From NCBI RefSeq assembly GCF_037203605.1, contig NZ_JBBDHC010000006.1, positions 1 through 64,000 of the forward strand: a stretch of DNA of 64,000 bases, given 5' to 3'. How positions within the stretch are numbered: position 1 is the first letter of the stretch; each line of letters begins with the position of its first letter. The stretch is from Denitratimonas tolerans. Lineage in GTDB: Bacteria; Pseudomonadota; Gammaproteobacteria; Xanthomonadales; Xanthomonadaceae. Of this stretch, positions 21,422 through 31,104 are shown in pieces. The notes below the pieces were generated by a model, which was not told where the DNA came from, made no database searches, and saw only the letters and a list, made by a program, of their open reading frames with translations. A program made the position numbers and the translations under genes.

Positions 21422-22786
21422 ATGAATCGCATTTTCCTTCGTTGGACCGCCCTGGCGCTGTTCGCGCCGCTTTTCCTTGTCCGCCCGGCGCTCGCCGAAG
21501 CGCCTGCCGAACCGGCAGCCGGGGCGGACGCGGAAGCCGACGGCGAATCGGCCAGCCTGGACGAGATCCGGCGCTTCGTCTCGGTATTCCGGGCGGTCAA
21601 GGAAGGCTATGTCGATCCCATCGACGACGCGACCCTGATGCGCGCGGCGATTCGCGGCCTGCTGGTCGACCTCGACCCGCACAGCGCCTACCTCGACGCC
21701 GACCAGTCGCGCGCCCTCAGCGAAGCCGCCAGCGGCGCCTACGACGGCCTCGGGCTGGAAGTGATCCAGCAGCCTGACCGCAGCCTGCTGGTGATCGCGC
21801 CGATCGACGACACCCCGGCGGCGCGCGCCGGCATCCGCCCGGGCGACGTCATCACCGCCATCGACGGCAAGGCCATCACCGCCGACGGCGTGGACGCGGC
21901 GATCGACAGCATGCGCGGCGAGATCGGTACCCAGACGCGCCTGACCGTGATGCGCGAGGCCAGCCGCGAACCGCTCCAGATCACCCTCACCCGCGAGACG
22001 ATCCGCGTCTCCAGCGTGCGCGTGAGCCGGCTCGAACCCGGCTACGCCTACCTGCGCATTTCCTCCTTCCAGGCCAACACCGGGCTGGATCTGGAGCGCA
22101 AGATCAAGGAACTCACCGCGCAGGAATCCTCACCCCTGAAGGGCCTGGTGCTCGACCTGCGCAGCAACCCCGGCGGGCTGCTCAACGCGGCGGTGGAAGC
22201 CGCCGACGCCTTCCTCGACCAGGGTGTCATCGTGAGCACGCGCGGGCGGCTGCCGCACTCGCGCAGCGAAGTCTCCGCACACCCCGGCGACCTGCTCGAC
22301 GGCGCGCCCATCGCAATCCTCGTGGACGCCAACACCGCCAGCGCCGCCGAAGTCCTGGCGGGCGCATTGCGCGACCACCACCGCGCCCTGGTGCTGGGCA
22401 GCACGACCTTCGGCAAGGGCTCGGTGCAGACCGTCCTGCCGCTCGACAACGGCGACTCGATCAAGGTCACCACGGCGCGCTACTACACCCCCAACGGCAG
22501 CTCGATCCAGGCCACCGGCATCGTGCCCGACGTGCTGCTCCAGGCGCAGGGCGAGATCGACGAGGTCGCCAGCTACCAGCCGCCCACCCTGCGCGAGCGC
22601 GACCTGCCCGGACACCTGGCGGGCGACAACGAGATCGACGATGCGGCAGCTGTCAACAGCGGCGCGGTCCGCGTCCAGCCGATCGCACGCGGCGAGGAGC
22701 TGAACGACGCCGGCGTGCGCGAGGCGTTGAACCTGCTCAAAGGCCTGGCGGTGTTCCGCGATCGCCCGTCAGCGCAGCGCCACTGA
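21422..22786 (+). CDS. ctpA: S41 carboxyl-terminal processing peptidase
   Basis: 454 residues: signal peptide (1-25), a short acidic-Ala linker, a PDZ domain (about 95-180, DTPAARAGIRPGDVITAIDGK) and the tail-specific protease domain. The catalytic serine lies in NTASAAEVLAGAL and the lysine in TTFGKGSVQT, the Ser-Lys dyad of S41A. It acts in the periplasm on protein C-termini and often controls cell-wall hydrolases, which fits its place after envC. The ATG at 21422 follows a TGCAATAAT extended -10-like sequence at 21407-21415, so a private, nearly leaderless promoter is possible. Confidence 0.95.
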   Translation: MNRIFLRWTALALFAPLFLVRPALAEAPAEPAAGADAEADGESASLDEIRRFVSVFRAVKEGYVDPIDDATLMRAAIRGLLVDLDPHSAYLDADQSRALSEAASGAYDGLGLEVIQQPDRSLLVIAPIDDTPAARAGIRPGDVITAIDGKAITADGVDAAIDSMRGEIGTQTRLTVMREASREPLQITLTRETIRVSSVRVSRLEPGYAYLRISSFQANTGLDLERKIKELTAQESSPLKGLVLDLRSNPGGLLNAAVEAADAFLDQGVIVSTRGRLPHSRSEVSAHPGDLLDGAPIAILVDANTASAAEVLAGALRDHHRALVLGSTTFGKGSVQTVLPLDNGDSIKVTTARYYTPNGSSIQATGIVPDVLLQAQGEIDEVASYQPPTLRERDLPGHLAGDNEIDDAAAVNSGAVRVQPIARGEELNDAGVREALNLLKGLAVFRDRPSAQRH

Positions 22787-22806
22787 GCACGCGGAGCCGA
22801 GCGGGC

Positions 22807-23226
22807 TCACTCTTCCCGGATCGGATAGGTTTCGGCGTCTTCCAGCTGCAGCGGCTGACTGGCCGGCGGGGTGGTGCGCGCCGGGGTCGCGGAACGGCCC
22901 GGCGCGGCGGTGCCGCAGCGGTAGGCGGTGAAGCGCTGCTCGCCGGCAGCAGGTTCTTCCAACGGGCGGATCGCATCCGCGCCCAGACCGATGGCTTCGT
23001 TGCGCGCCATGGTTTCCAGCTCGTCGCGCACCTTCAGGTCGTTGCGCTGATAGAAGGCGACGCGGTCCTTCACCGACACCCCGATTTCGCCAAGCCGGGT
23101 GCAGCCGTCGACGGGCGCATCGAGCCCCAGCACGCGCACGCCGGTTCCGCCAGGCTCCATCTTCACCCAGGTACACGCACCCAGCAGCAGGACGGGAAGC
23201 GCGATGGCGATGCGCATGCGGATCAT
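22807..23226 (-). CDS. DUF4156 family lipoprotein
   Basis: 139 residues. Lipoprotein signal MIRMRIAIALPVLLLGAC, then the DUF4156 core with GCTRLGEIGVSVKDRV, LETMARNEAIGLGADAI and a conserved later cysteine (YRCG). This family occurs in gammaproteobacteria and has no known function. The C-terminal third is proline/threonine-rich and low in complexity. The ATG at 23226 follows a GGAG site; MRIAIAL three codons later is an alternative. It is convergent with ctpA, with 20 bp between the stops. Confidence 0.85.
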   Translation of the reverse strand: MIRMRIAIALPVLLLGACTWVKMEPGGTGVRVLGLDAPVDGCTRLGEIGVSVKDRVAFYQRNDLKVRDELETMARNEAIGLGADAIRPLEEPAAGEQRFTAYRCGTAAPGRSATPARTTPPASQPLQLEDAETYPIREE

Positions 23227-23303
23227 GGGGATACTCCGGGCAACGAAAGACGGGCGGAGTATGTCACCCCGCCCGTCGCATCGCATGGCTGAACGGTGAA
23301 TCG

Positions 23304-26141
23304 TCAGCGAATCTTCTTGCCGTCGGCATCGAGCACCGCGACCTCGCCCAGCTCCAGCGCGCGCACCGGTGCCTCGATGCTGGACAGGTCACCGACCACG
23401 ACCCAGGTCAGCGCCTGTGGCTGGAGCTTCGCGGCCGCCGCGCGCACCGCCTCCAGCGGCACCGCCTCGGTGCGCTGCTTGAGCGTGGTGACGTAATCGT
23501 CGGGGCGCTGGTAGCGCACGATGCCGCCGATCGCGCCCATCACCGCAGCGGCGGTTTCGTAGGCACCCGGCAGGCTGAGCACGTTGTTGACCTTGATCTT
23601 GCCGAGCTCGTCGGCGGTCACCGCGCGCTCGCCGCTGGCGAAGGCGACGATGTCGTTCTTCATCTCGACCAGGGCCTCCGCGGTCTTGTCGATCTGCACC
23701 GGCGCGTAGGCGATCCACGGGCGCTGCCCGCGCGCCGCGGAGGTGAAGCTGTAGGCACCGTAGGCCCACTGCTTTTCCTCGCGCAGCTTCATGTTGAGGC
23801 GCGAAGAGAACTTGCCGCCCAGCACGCCGTTGGCGAGGTCGAAGTCGAGCGCCGCCGGGTCCAGGGTGGAATCGACCACCTGGCCGACAAGGATGTTGGC
23901 CTGCACCGCGCCGGGCTGGTCGACCAGGAACACGCGCGTTGCCGCGGGCAGGCCGACCGATTCGACCTTGGGCAGCTGAAGCTTGCGGCGCGGTGCCTTC
24001 CATTTGCCGAAGCGCTTTTCCAGCAGCGGCACGATCTCCTTCAGCGTGGTGTCGCCGACCACGACGATCGTGGCGTTGTCGGGGCGGATCAGGTCGCGGT
24101 GGAAATCCACCAGGTCGGCGCGCGTGAGCGCGGTGATCGAGGCCTCGTCGCCGCTGCCGCTGAAGGGAATCGCGTAAGGGTGCCCCGCGCCGTACATCAG
24201 CGGCGGCAGCAGGCGATTGGCGACCCCATTGGGCCGCGTCTTTTCCTGCGCGATGCCGGCCAGCCATGCCTTGCGCACGCGCTCGATTTCCTTGTCGGCG
24301 AAGTCCGGGCGCAGCACCACATCGGCCAGGAGATCGAGCGAGGGCGCGAGCCTGTCGGTGAGTGCGGAAAGATAGACGTTGCCGCCGTCGAGCGAGGCAC
24401 CCGAGCCGATGTTGGCACCCAACGACTGGGCGCGGTCGCTCAGCGTCAGCGCATCCATGCCGGCGGCGCTCTCGTCCATCATTCCCATCGTGAAGCTGGC
24501 GGTGCCGAGCTTGCGGCCCACATCGGCGGCGTAGCCCCCGGCAAACTCCAGGCTCACCTGCACCACCGGGATCTCGTGACGCTCGGCCAGCACCACGCCG
24601 ATGCCGTTCTTGAGCTTGGCGCGCTGCAGCGCCGGGAAGCTCAGGTCGGGGAAGCGCGTGGTTTCCGGCACGCCGAGGGAGCGGTCCACGTCGCTCTTGA
24701 CGACGGTGAACTTCGGGTCGGGCGTGAGCACCTTGCCGGCATCGGCGGGCGCGGCCTCGGTGGACGCGACGTGCGGCGCATCCTCGGCCGGCGTGGGCGG
24801 CGCGTCGCCCGGCATCACCACCAGGGTGTGGTCGCCCTGTGCCAGCCAGGCGGCCGCCGTCTTGCGCAGCGCGTCCTGCGTGGCCTCTTCGATCACCGCC
24901 TGGCTGGCGCGGAAACAGCCGGGATCGCCGGTGAACACCGTGCACTCGGCCAGCGCATCGGCCTTGCCGCCGAAGCCGCCGATGCGCTCGATGCCGCGCA
25001 CGAAGCCAGCCTGGAACACGGTCCGGGCGCGCTCAAGCTCGCGCGCCGTCGGGCCCTCGGCGATCAGGCGCTTGACCTCTTCATCGAGGATCGCCTCGAT
25101 TTGCGCCACGTTGTCGGGCGAGGACGCGTTGACGATGACCGCGAACGAAGAGCCCAGCTCGCCGCCCCAGGCACCGGCCATCACGCTGTCGGCCAGCTTT
25201 TCCTCGTGCACCAGGCGCTTGTCCAGGCGCGAGGCCTTGCTGCCGCCAAGGATCTGCGCGACCAGCTGCAGGCGATCCAGATCGTCGGTGCCGAACTGCG
25301 GCACGTTCCAGACCCGGTAGATGCGGGCCTGGGCGACGCGATCGCTCATGGTCTCGCGCGTGGACGCCTTGCGCGGTGCGGGATCGGGCGCGAGCCTGGG
25401 CACGGTGATGCTGGCCGGGATATCGCCGAAGTAACGCGTGACCTTGGCCTTGGCGGTTTCAAGGTCGACGTCGCCGGCCAGCACCAGCACGGCGTTGTTG
25501 GGGCCGTACCAGGAGCGGAACCAGCCCTTCACGTCGTCGAGCGAAGCGGCATCGAGGTCGGCCATCGAGCCGATCACCGAACGATGATAGGGGTGGTCGG
25601 CGGGATAGCTTGCGCGCGAGAGCGCGTCCCACACCTGTCCGTAGGGCTGGTTCTCGCCCTGGCGCTTCTCGTTCTTGACCACGCCGCGCTGCTCGTCCAG
25701 CAGCGACTGGTCGATGGCGCCGAGGAAGTGGCCCATGCGGTCGGACTCCATCCACAGCGCCATGTCGAGCGCGGTGGTGGGCACGTTCTCGAAATAGTTG
25801 GTGCGGTCCTGGTCGGTGGTGCCGTTCTGGTTGGTGGCGCCGACCTTCTCGAACGGCTCGAAGAACTCGCCCCTGTGGTTTTCCGAGCCCTGGAACATCA
25901 GGTGCTCGAACAGGTGGGCGAAGCCGCTCTTGCCGATCGGCTCGTTCTTGGCACCGACGTGATACCAGATGTTGACCGCCACCACCGGTGCCTTGTGATC
26001 CTCGTGCACCACCACGCGCAGGCCGTTGGGCAGGGTGAACTGCTCGAATGGAATGTCGACGCGGGTCTGGGCCGGTGCGGAGCCGGCGGCCAGCAGAAAG
26101 CCAAGCGCGGCGGCCAGGCGGAAGGCTCGGGAAATGCGCAT
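23304..26141 (-). CDS. M16 family zinc peptidase (two-domain, periplasmic)
   Basis: 945 residues with a signal peptide (1-24, ending APAQ). The N-terminal M16 unit carries the inverted zinc motif HLFEHLMFQGS (HxxEH) near residue 75 and the downstream glutamate stretch LDEQRGVVKNEKRQ. The C-terminal half is a second M16-like unit without HxxEH (about 500-940), as expected for pitrilysin-like proteins. It should degrade peptides in the periplasm. The ATG at 26141 follows an AAGGA site. It sits 102 bp downstream of the truncated kinase gene. Confidence 0.94.
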   Translation of the reverse strand: MRISRAFRLAAALGFLLAAGSAPAQTRVDIPFEQFTLPNGLRVVVHEDHKAPVVAVNIWYHVGAKNEPIGKSGFAHLFEHLMFQGSENHRGEFFEPFEKVGATNQNGTTDQDRTNYFENVPTTALDMALWMESDRMGHFLGAIDQSLLDEQRGVVKNEKRQGENQPYGQVWDALSRASYPADHPYHRSVIGSMADLDAASLDDVKGWFRSWYGPNNAVLVLAGDVDLETAKAKVTRYFGDIPASITVPRLAPDPAPRKASTRETMSDRVAQARIYRVWNVPQFGTDDLDRLQLVAQILGGSKASRLDKRLVHEEKLADSVMAGAWGGELGSSFAVIVNASSPDNVAQIEAILDEEVKRLIAEGPTARELERARTVFQAGFVRGIERIGGFGGKADALAECTVFTGDPGCFRASQAVIEEATQDALRKTAAAWLAQGDHTLVVMPGDAPPTPAEDAPHVASTEAAPADAGKVLTPDPKFTVVKSDVDRSLGVPETTRFPDLSFPALQRAKLKNGIGVVLAERHEIPVVQVSLEFAGGYAADVGRKLGTASFTMGMMDESAAGMDALTLSDRAQSLGANIGSGASLDGGNVYLSALTDRLAPSLDLLADVVLRPDFADKEIERVRKAWLAGIAQEKTRPNGVANRLLPPLMYGAGHPYAIPFSGSGDEASITALTRADLVDFHRDLIRPDNATIVVVGDTTLKEIVPLLEKRFGKWKAPRRKLQLPKVESVGLPAATRVFLVDQPGAVQANILVGQVVDSTLDPAALDFDLANGVLGGKFSSRLNMKLREEKQWAYGAYSFTSAARGQRPWIAYAPVQIDKTAEALVEMKNDIVAFASGERAVTADELGKIKVNNVLSLPGAYETAAAVMGAIGGIVRYQRPDDYVTTLKQRTEAVPLEAVRAAAAKLQPQALTWVVVGDLSSIEAPVRALELGEVAVLDADGKKIR

Positions 26142-26243
26142 CGTTGGTGCGTCCTTGAGATGAAAGCAACCGTGCATTCTAGAAGCCGACCCGATGCCGG
26201 GCACCGGCCATTGGTCATGCACCCGCCGTCGCATCGCGCGGAT

Positions 26244-27449
<1,206 letters not shown>

Positions 27450-27579
27450 AGGTTTTGCCCCACGGGTGCCGATTGTGAAGCGCGGGCGCGGCAATTCCCA
27501 CTCGCCGGCACGAATCCGCAGGAGCCTGAGGGCATCGTGCGGCTTGGCCCGGAGCCGCAGGCAAGCCGCGAATCGCGGG

Positions 27580-27585
27580 TAGAAT
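27580..27585 (+). promoter_or_regulatory. Candidate -10 element of ppk2
   Basis: TAGAAT lies eight bases before the ppk2 ATG and no Shine-Dalgarno sequence is visible in the gap. If this hexamer is used, the transcript would start at or next to the start codon, i.e. a leaderless mRNA. No good -35 is seen. Confidence 0.3.
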
Positions 27586-27593
27586 CGGCAGAT

Positions 27594-28439
27594 ATGCCAT
27601 TCAGTATTGAAAATACCCGCCAGTTCCTCGTTCGCCCAGGTTTTCGCCTGGCGGACGTCAAACCCGCGTCCACCCCGGACGTTTCCTCCGAAGCGGAGCT
27701 GGCGAAGGACGTTGCCCAGCACGACAAGGAGATCAGCGACCTGCAGGAGAACCTGTGGGCCAACGCCCGCACGGGCGTGGAGGGGACGGGTGCCGTCCTC
27801 CTCGTACTGCAGGGGATGGACACCTCGGGCAAGGGCGGCCTGATCAAGCGACTCGCGCGGGTCATGCATCCCATGGGTCTGAGCTTCCACGCCTTCGGCA
27901 AACCGACCGCGGAGGAAGCGTCCCACGACTTCCTCTGGCGGGTGCGCCCGAAGCTGCCCGATCCGGGGGAGATCGCCGTGTTCGATCGTTCGCACTACGA
28001 GGACGTGCTGGTGCAGAAGGTCGAAGGCCATGCGGACGAGGCCGAGATCGAGCGTCGCTACGGTGCCATCGTCGATTTCGAGAACGGGATCGCTGCCAGC
28101 GGCACGCGCATCATCAAGGTGATGCTGCACATCTCGCGCGAGTTCCAGTACGCGAACCTGGTGGAGCGCCTCACCGACAAGAAGAAGATGTGGAAGTTCG
28201 ACCGCGCCGACCTGGTGGTCCGTTCCAAGTGGGGAGAGTACATGGCCGCCTACCAGATCGCGCTGGAGCGCACCTCAACCCGGACCGCGCCCTGGTACGT
28301 GATCCCGGGCGACAACAAGGAATACGCCCGGATGGTGGTCAAACACCTTCTGGTGGAGCAGCTGCGGGAACTCCAGCAGCCGTGGCCCCGGCCGGTGGAT
28401 GACCTGGAAACCGCAAGGAAGCACCTGGACGCAACCTAG
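27594..28439 (+). CDS. ppk2: Polyphosphate kinase 2 family protein
   Basis: 281 residues of the PPK2 P-loop family, cytosolic enzymes that phosphorylate nucleoside mono- or diphosphates with polyphosphate. Walker A is LQGMDTSGKGGLIK (about residue 75), Walker B is FDRSHYEDVLV, and the lid region has ERLTDKKKMWKF and RSKWGEYMAAYQIAL. The length fits single-domain PPK2. Whether AMP, ADP or GDP is preferred cannot be read. The ATG at 27594 starts the conserved RQFLVRPG region. It is transcribed away from the kinase gene and bracketed by the direct repeats at 27395 and 28453. Confidence 0.92.
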   Translation: MPFSIENTRQFLVRPGFRLADVKPASTPDVSSEAELAKDVAQHDKEISDLQENLWANARTGVEGTGAVLLVLQGMDTSGKGGLIKRLARVMHPMGLSFHAFGKPTAEEASHDFLWRVRPKLPDPGEIAVFDRSHYEDVLVQKVEGHADEAEIERRYGAIVDFENGIAASGTRIIKVMLHISREFQYANLVERLTDKKKMWKFDRADLVVRSKWGEYMAAYQIALERTSTRTAPWYVIPGDNKEYARMVVKHLLVEQLRELQQPWPRPVDDLETARKHLDAT

Positions 28440-28452
28440 GAGCCTGCGCGGC

Positions 28453-28578
28453 CGCTCAGCGACTCCCGCCGCGCAAAGCAGGCGTTGGTGTCGATCACGC
28501 CACTCACGGGTTTTGCCCCACGAGCACCGACCGTGAAGCGCGGGCACGGCAATTCCCACCCGCCGGGGCGCAATCCGC
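28453..28578. repeat. Direct repeat copy 2 (degenerate kinase 5' fragment)
   Basis: Second copy of the 125-bp repeat at 27395-27519, offset by 1058 bp, starting 14 bp after the ppk2 stop. On the minus strand it encodes a kinase-like N-terminus (GARGAKPVSGVID-NACFARRES) parallel to TRGAKPVDGLNNVNARFARLEP of the intact gene, then runs into the ppk2 end. It is therefore probably a relic of a duplicated kinase 5' end. Most differences are transitions. Confidence 0.75.
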
Positions 28579-28664
28579 CGCGCGCAAGAAGGCGCGGCGA
28601 GGTGACCGGCGGCGGTGCGGCCAAGTGAACCGGCACGGCCGGTTCGGCGAATGCACGCGCCTCT

Positions 28665-28976
28665 TCAGGGCGACTCGAAGCCATCGCTGAATATCACGTC
28701 GGCACCACATATCGCCACGCCTTTGGGCGTCAGCGCGGTACGCAGCACGACCTCGCCGCTGACGTCGCGCGTGGACTGCACGGGCACCAGCCGCGGGCGC
28801 AGCAGGTAACGCCCGTCCTGCAGCGGCGTGGCTGCGGCCTGCAGCCGGCTGGAAAGCAGCGCAGGAGCGCCGTCCGATTCAACCGGCTTGGCGATGGCCG
28901 CGCCCGGCAGTGCGCCACCCAGGCTGCAGGCGACCAGCAGCAGCCTGCGCCATCGATGGATGCCGTGGACGGCCAT
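28665..28976 (-). CDS. Small secreted protein with C-terminal IFSDGFE motif
   Basis: 103 residues. A signal peptide (about 1-29, HRWRRLLLVACSLGGALPGAAIA) is followed by about 60 residues without a recognisable domain and the ending ICGADVIFSDGFESP. The cysteine plus IFSDGFE end matches the 840-residue beta-helix protein at 6002, to which it is otherwise unrelated. The ATG lies one base after the stop codon of the S74 fibre gene, so the two are translationally linked. Function unknown; the motif suggests a shared sorting or anchoring route. Confidence 0.75.
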   Translation of the reverse strand: MAVHGIHRWRRLLLVACSLGGALPGAAIAKPVESDGAPALLSSRLQAAATPLQDGRYLLRPRLVPVQSTRDVSGEVVLRTALTPKGVAICGADVIFSDGFESP

Positions 28977-28977
28977 G

Positions 28978-30834
28978 TCACTGCACCCCGGCCAGCGCCG
29001 CCGGCACCGTCGACGCCTGGGCGGTCGCCTGCAATGCGACCCGGCGTGCGGCGTACTGCGCGGTGTCCATCGCATCCAGGCGCGCCAGCAGCTGCTGCTG
29101 GCGTTCGGCCAGCGCCGCAAGCTCGGCGCGCAGCTGCGCGTTCTCGCGTTCGAGCCTGGCATGCAGGCCCTGGATCGCGGCCAGCGCCACGCCATTGGTA
29201 TCCACCGACATCAGGTGCGTGTCGTCGTCGCCATTGAGGCCGTAGGCGGCGTGGAAATCCTGCGCCATCGGGCCGATGTGGCGGTTGCCTTCATCCTCGC
29301 CCTTCCAGCGCCAGCGGTAGACCGGCATCTGCAGCAGCGCATCGAGCACTGCGGCGGTGTCGAGCGCTTCGATATCGTCCTTGCTGTTGCGATCGCTCAG
29401 GCTCGACCAGTCGCCGGCGTTGGGGGCGAGCCTGACTCCCGGGCCTTGGTAGGGACTGGAATAGAAGAACGTGCCGCCGCTGGCGCGCACGACGAAACTG
29501 TTGGATGGATAACCAAGTCCGTACATCGGTTCCACGTCACCCCCCGCCCACATGAACGTCCCCTCACCCCAGCTTGCCGGTGCCGTCGCGGAGTAACACG
29601 GCGAGCTGGTCGGCACGGACGAGGAAATCAGCCGCGCCTGGCGCCCGCCGACCCAGCTCCAGCGTGCACCGGTGCAATTGTCCTCGCCGCCTGCAACGGT
29701 CGAATAGGCACCGCCGGCCAGGTTGTTCCTGCCACCCTGGACCTGGGCGTGGGAGCCACTGGCGATATTGTTGCTGCCCCCGGCCACGTGCGCGGAGTTG
29801 CCGCTGGCAAGGTTGTTGTTGCCCCCGGCCGCGCTCGAATAGGACACGGTCGCCCGGTTGCCGATGCCGCCGGCAACGGTGGACCAGTTGCCCGTCGCAA
29901 AATTGTCGGCACCGCCAGCGACCACGGACGAGGAGCCGCTGGCGGTGTTCTTGTAGCCACCGCCGACGCTGGCACCCAGGCCGGATGCCACGTGTTCGTT
30001 GCCGCCGCCGATGGTGGACGACTCGCCGCCGGCGCGGTTGCCCATGCCGCCCGCGATGGTTCCCAGCAGGCCGCTGGCGATGTTGTCGAAACCGCCGCCG
30101 ACGGCGCTGGTCTGGCCGCTGGCATGGTTGCTGGAACCGCCGCTCACGGTCGAATCGACCGGACCGGCGGCGAGATTGTGGCGCCCACCGGCGACGGTCC
30201 CCCAGGAGGCATCGACCCGGTTCCCCTGACCACCGCCGATGCTGCCGTAGCTGCCGTGCACCTGGTTGATCGAACCACTCGAACCGCCGCCGGCGATGCT
30301 TGCTCCGTATACGCTGCCGGTCAGATTGCCCGAGTAGCCGCCGATCAGATTGGGAATGGAAGCAGGAACAATTTGCAGTGCGCGCTGGTTGCCGACGCGA
30401 AATTGCAACGCGGCGACATCGGTGGTGCCGAGAAAATCCCCAGCGAGCACGCCGGCGTTGCCGGAAAGATTCCAGCAGGCGCCGGCCGTCGCCTCCAGCG
30501 CCAGCTTGCTGCGCCCAGGGAGCGCGCGATACGCCTTTTCACCGCTACTGCGCACCGCCACTTCCAGCCAGCCGCCCCGCTCGGCGGTACCGCCGGCCAG
30601 CTCCAGATCGGCGGAAAAGCTGCCGGCGGCAACCTCCACACCCAGCAGTTCCAGCGGCTCGCTCAGCCGGATGCCGTCCTGTTCGGCGGAAAACAGCTGG
30701 ATGCGGAAGTCGTACTGGCCAACGGCCGGCTCGCCGGCGTCCTCCAGCGAGCCGTGCCAGGTGAACTCCCCGGCCAGGGCGGAGCAGCTGAAAAAGGCCG
30801 CCAGCACGGCGACAATGCGGGCAAACGTGAACAT
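28978..30834 (-). CDS. Secreted fibre protein with YadA-head repeats and S74 chaperone domain
   Basis: 618 residues. Signal peptide (1-22); an N-terminal beta domain (to about 190); about 15 head repeats of 14-15 residues with cores such as STVAGGSNNIASG (about 190-390), typical of trimeric adhesin heads; then an aromatic/glycine segment with paired cysteines; then a peptidase S74 intramolecular chaperone domain (about 475-590) beginning LSDRNSKDDIEAL, whose Ser and Lys fit the self-cleavage site; and a final coiled coil (about 575-605). There is no YadA membrane anchor. Inference: a trimeric fibre that sheds its chaperone after folding. The GGAGG site before ATG 30834 is strong. Confidence 0.85.
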   Translation of the reverse strand: MFTFARIVAVLAAFFSCSALAGEFTWHGSLEDAGEPAVGQYDFRIQLFSAEQDGIRLSEPLELLGVEVAAGSFSADLELAGGTAERGGWLEVAVRSSGEKAYRALPGRSKLALEATAGACWNLSGNAGVLAGDFLGTTDVAALQFRVGNQRALQIVPASIPNLIGGYSGNLTGSVYGASIAGGGSSGSINQVHGSYGSIGGGQGNRVDASWGTVAGGRHNLAAGPVDSTVSGGSSNHASGQTSAVGGGFDNIASGLLGTIAGGMGNRAGGESSTIGGGNEHVASGLGASVGGGYKNTASGSSSVVAGGADNFATGNWSTVAGGIGNRATVSYSSAAGGNNNLASGNSAHVAGGSNNIASGSHAQVQGGRNNLAGGAYSTVAGGEDNCTGARWSWVGGRQARLISSSVPTSSPCYSATAPASWGEGTFMWAGGDVEPMYGLGYPSNSFVVRASGGTFFYSSPYQGPGVRLAPNAGDWSSLSDRNSKDDIEALDTAAVLDALLQMPVYRWRWKGEDEGNRHIGPMAQDFHAAYGLNGDDDTHLMSVDTNGVALAAIQGLHARLERENAQLRAELAALAERQQQLLARLDAMDTAQYAARRVALQATAQASTVPAALAGVQ

Positions 30835-31104
30835 GGCAATCCTCCAGGCTGAATCCGCACGGGCGGGATAATCCTGTATTCGGAAAAGGGAGGCAGACCG
30901 TGCCAGCCCGGATGCCGCCGTGGTCACCGTGCTGCGGCGGCGGGCCGCGTCTGCGGGCAAATCCGCGGCACGAGCCGTCTCCACGCTTCGCGCTTCCCGC
31001 GCCGTACCACGGCACGGATGCCCGTTCGCACGGGCCGGCGTGCGCCGGTGACCCGCGCCCGCGGTGAAAGGATTGCCCGGAACCGCACGCGATGCGGGTT
31101 CACC

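Noticed and set aside
17792..21682. A very long minus-strand open frame opposite gpmI and envC
   Set aside because: It reads through as antisense of well-supported genes with low-complexity, compositionally biased protein. Only its last part, the beta-solenoid gene, is real.
29640..30300. Regularly spaced similar DNA units that look like an array
   Set aside because: The spacing of about 42-45 bp reflects 14-15-residue protein head repeats in frame. There are no unique spacers, so it is not a CRISPR array.
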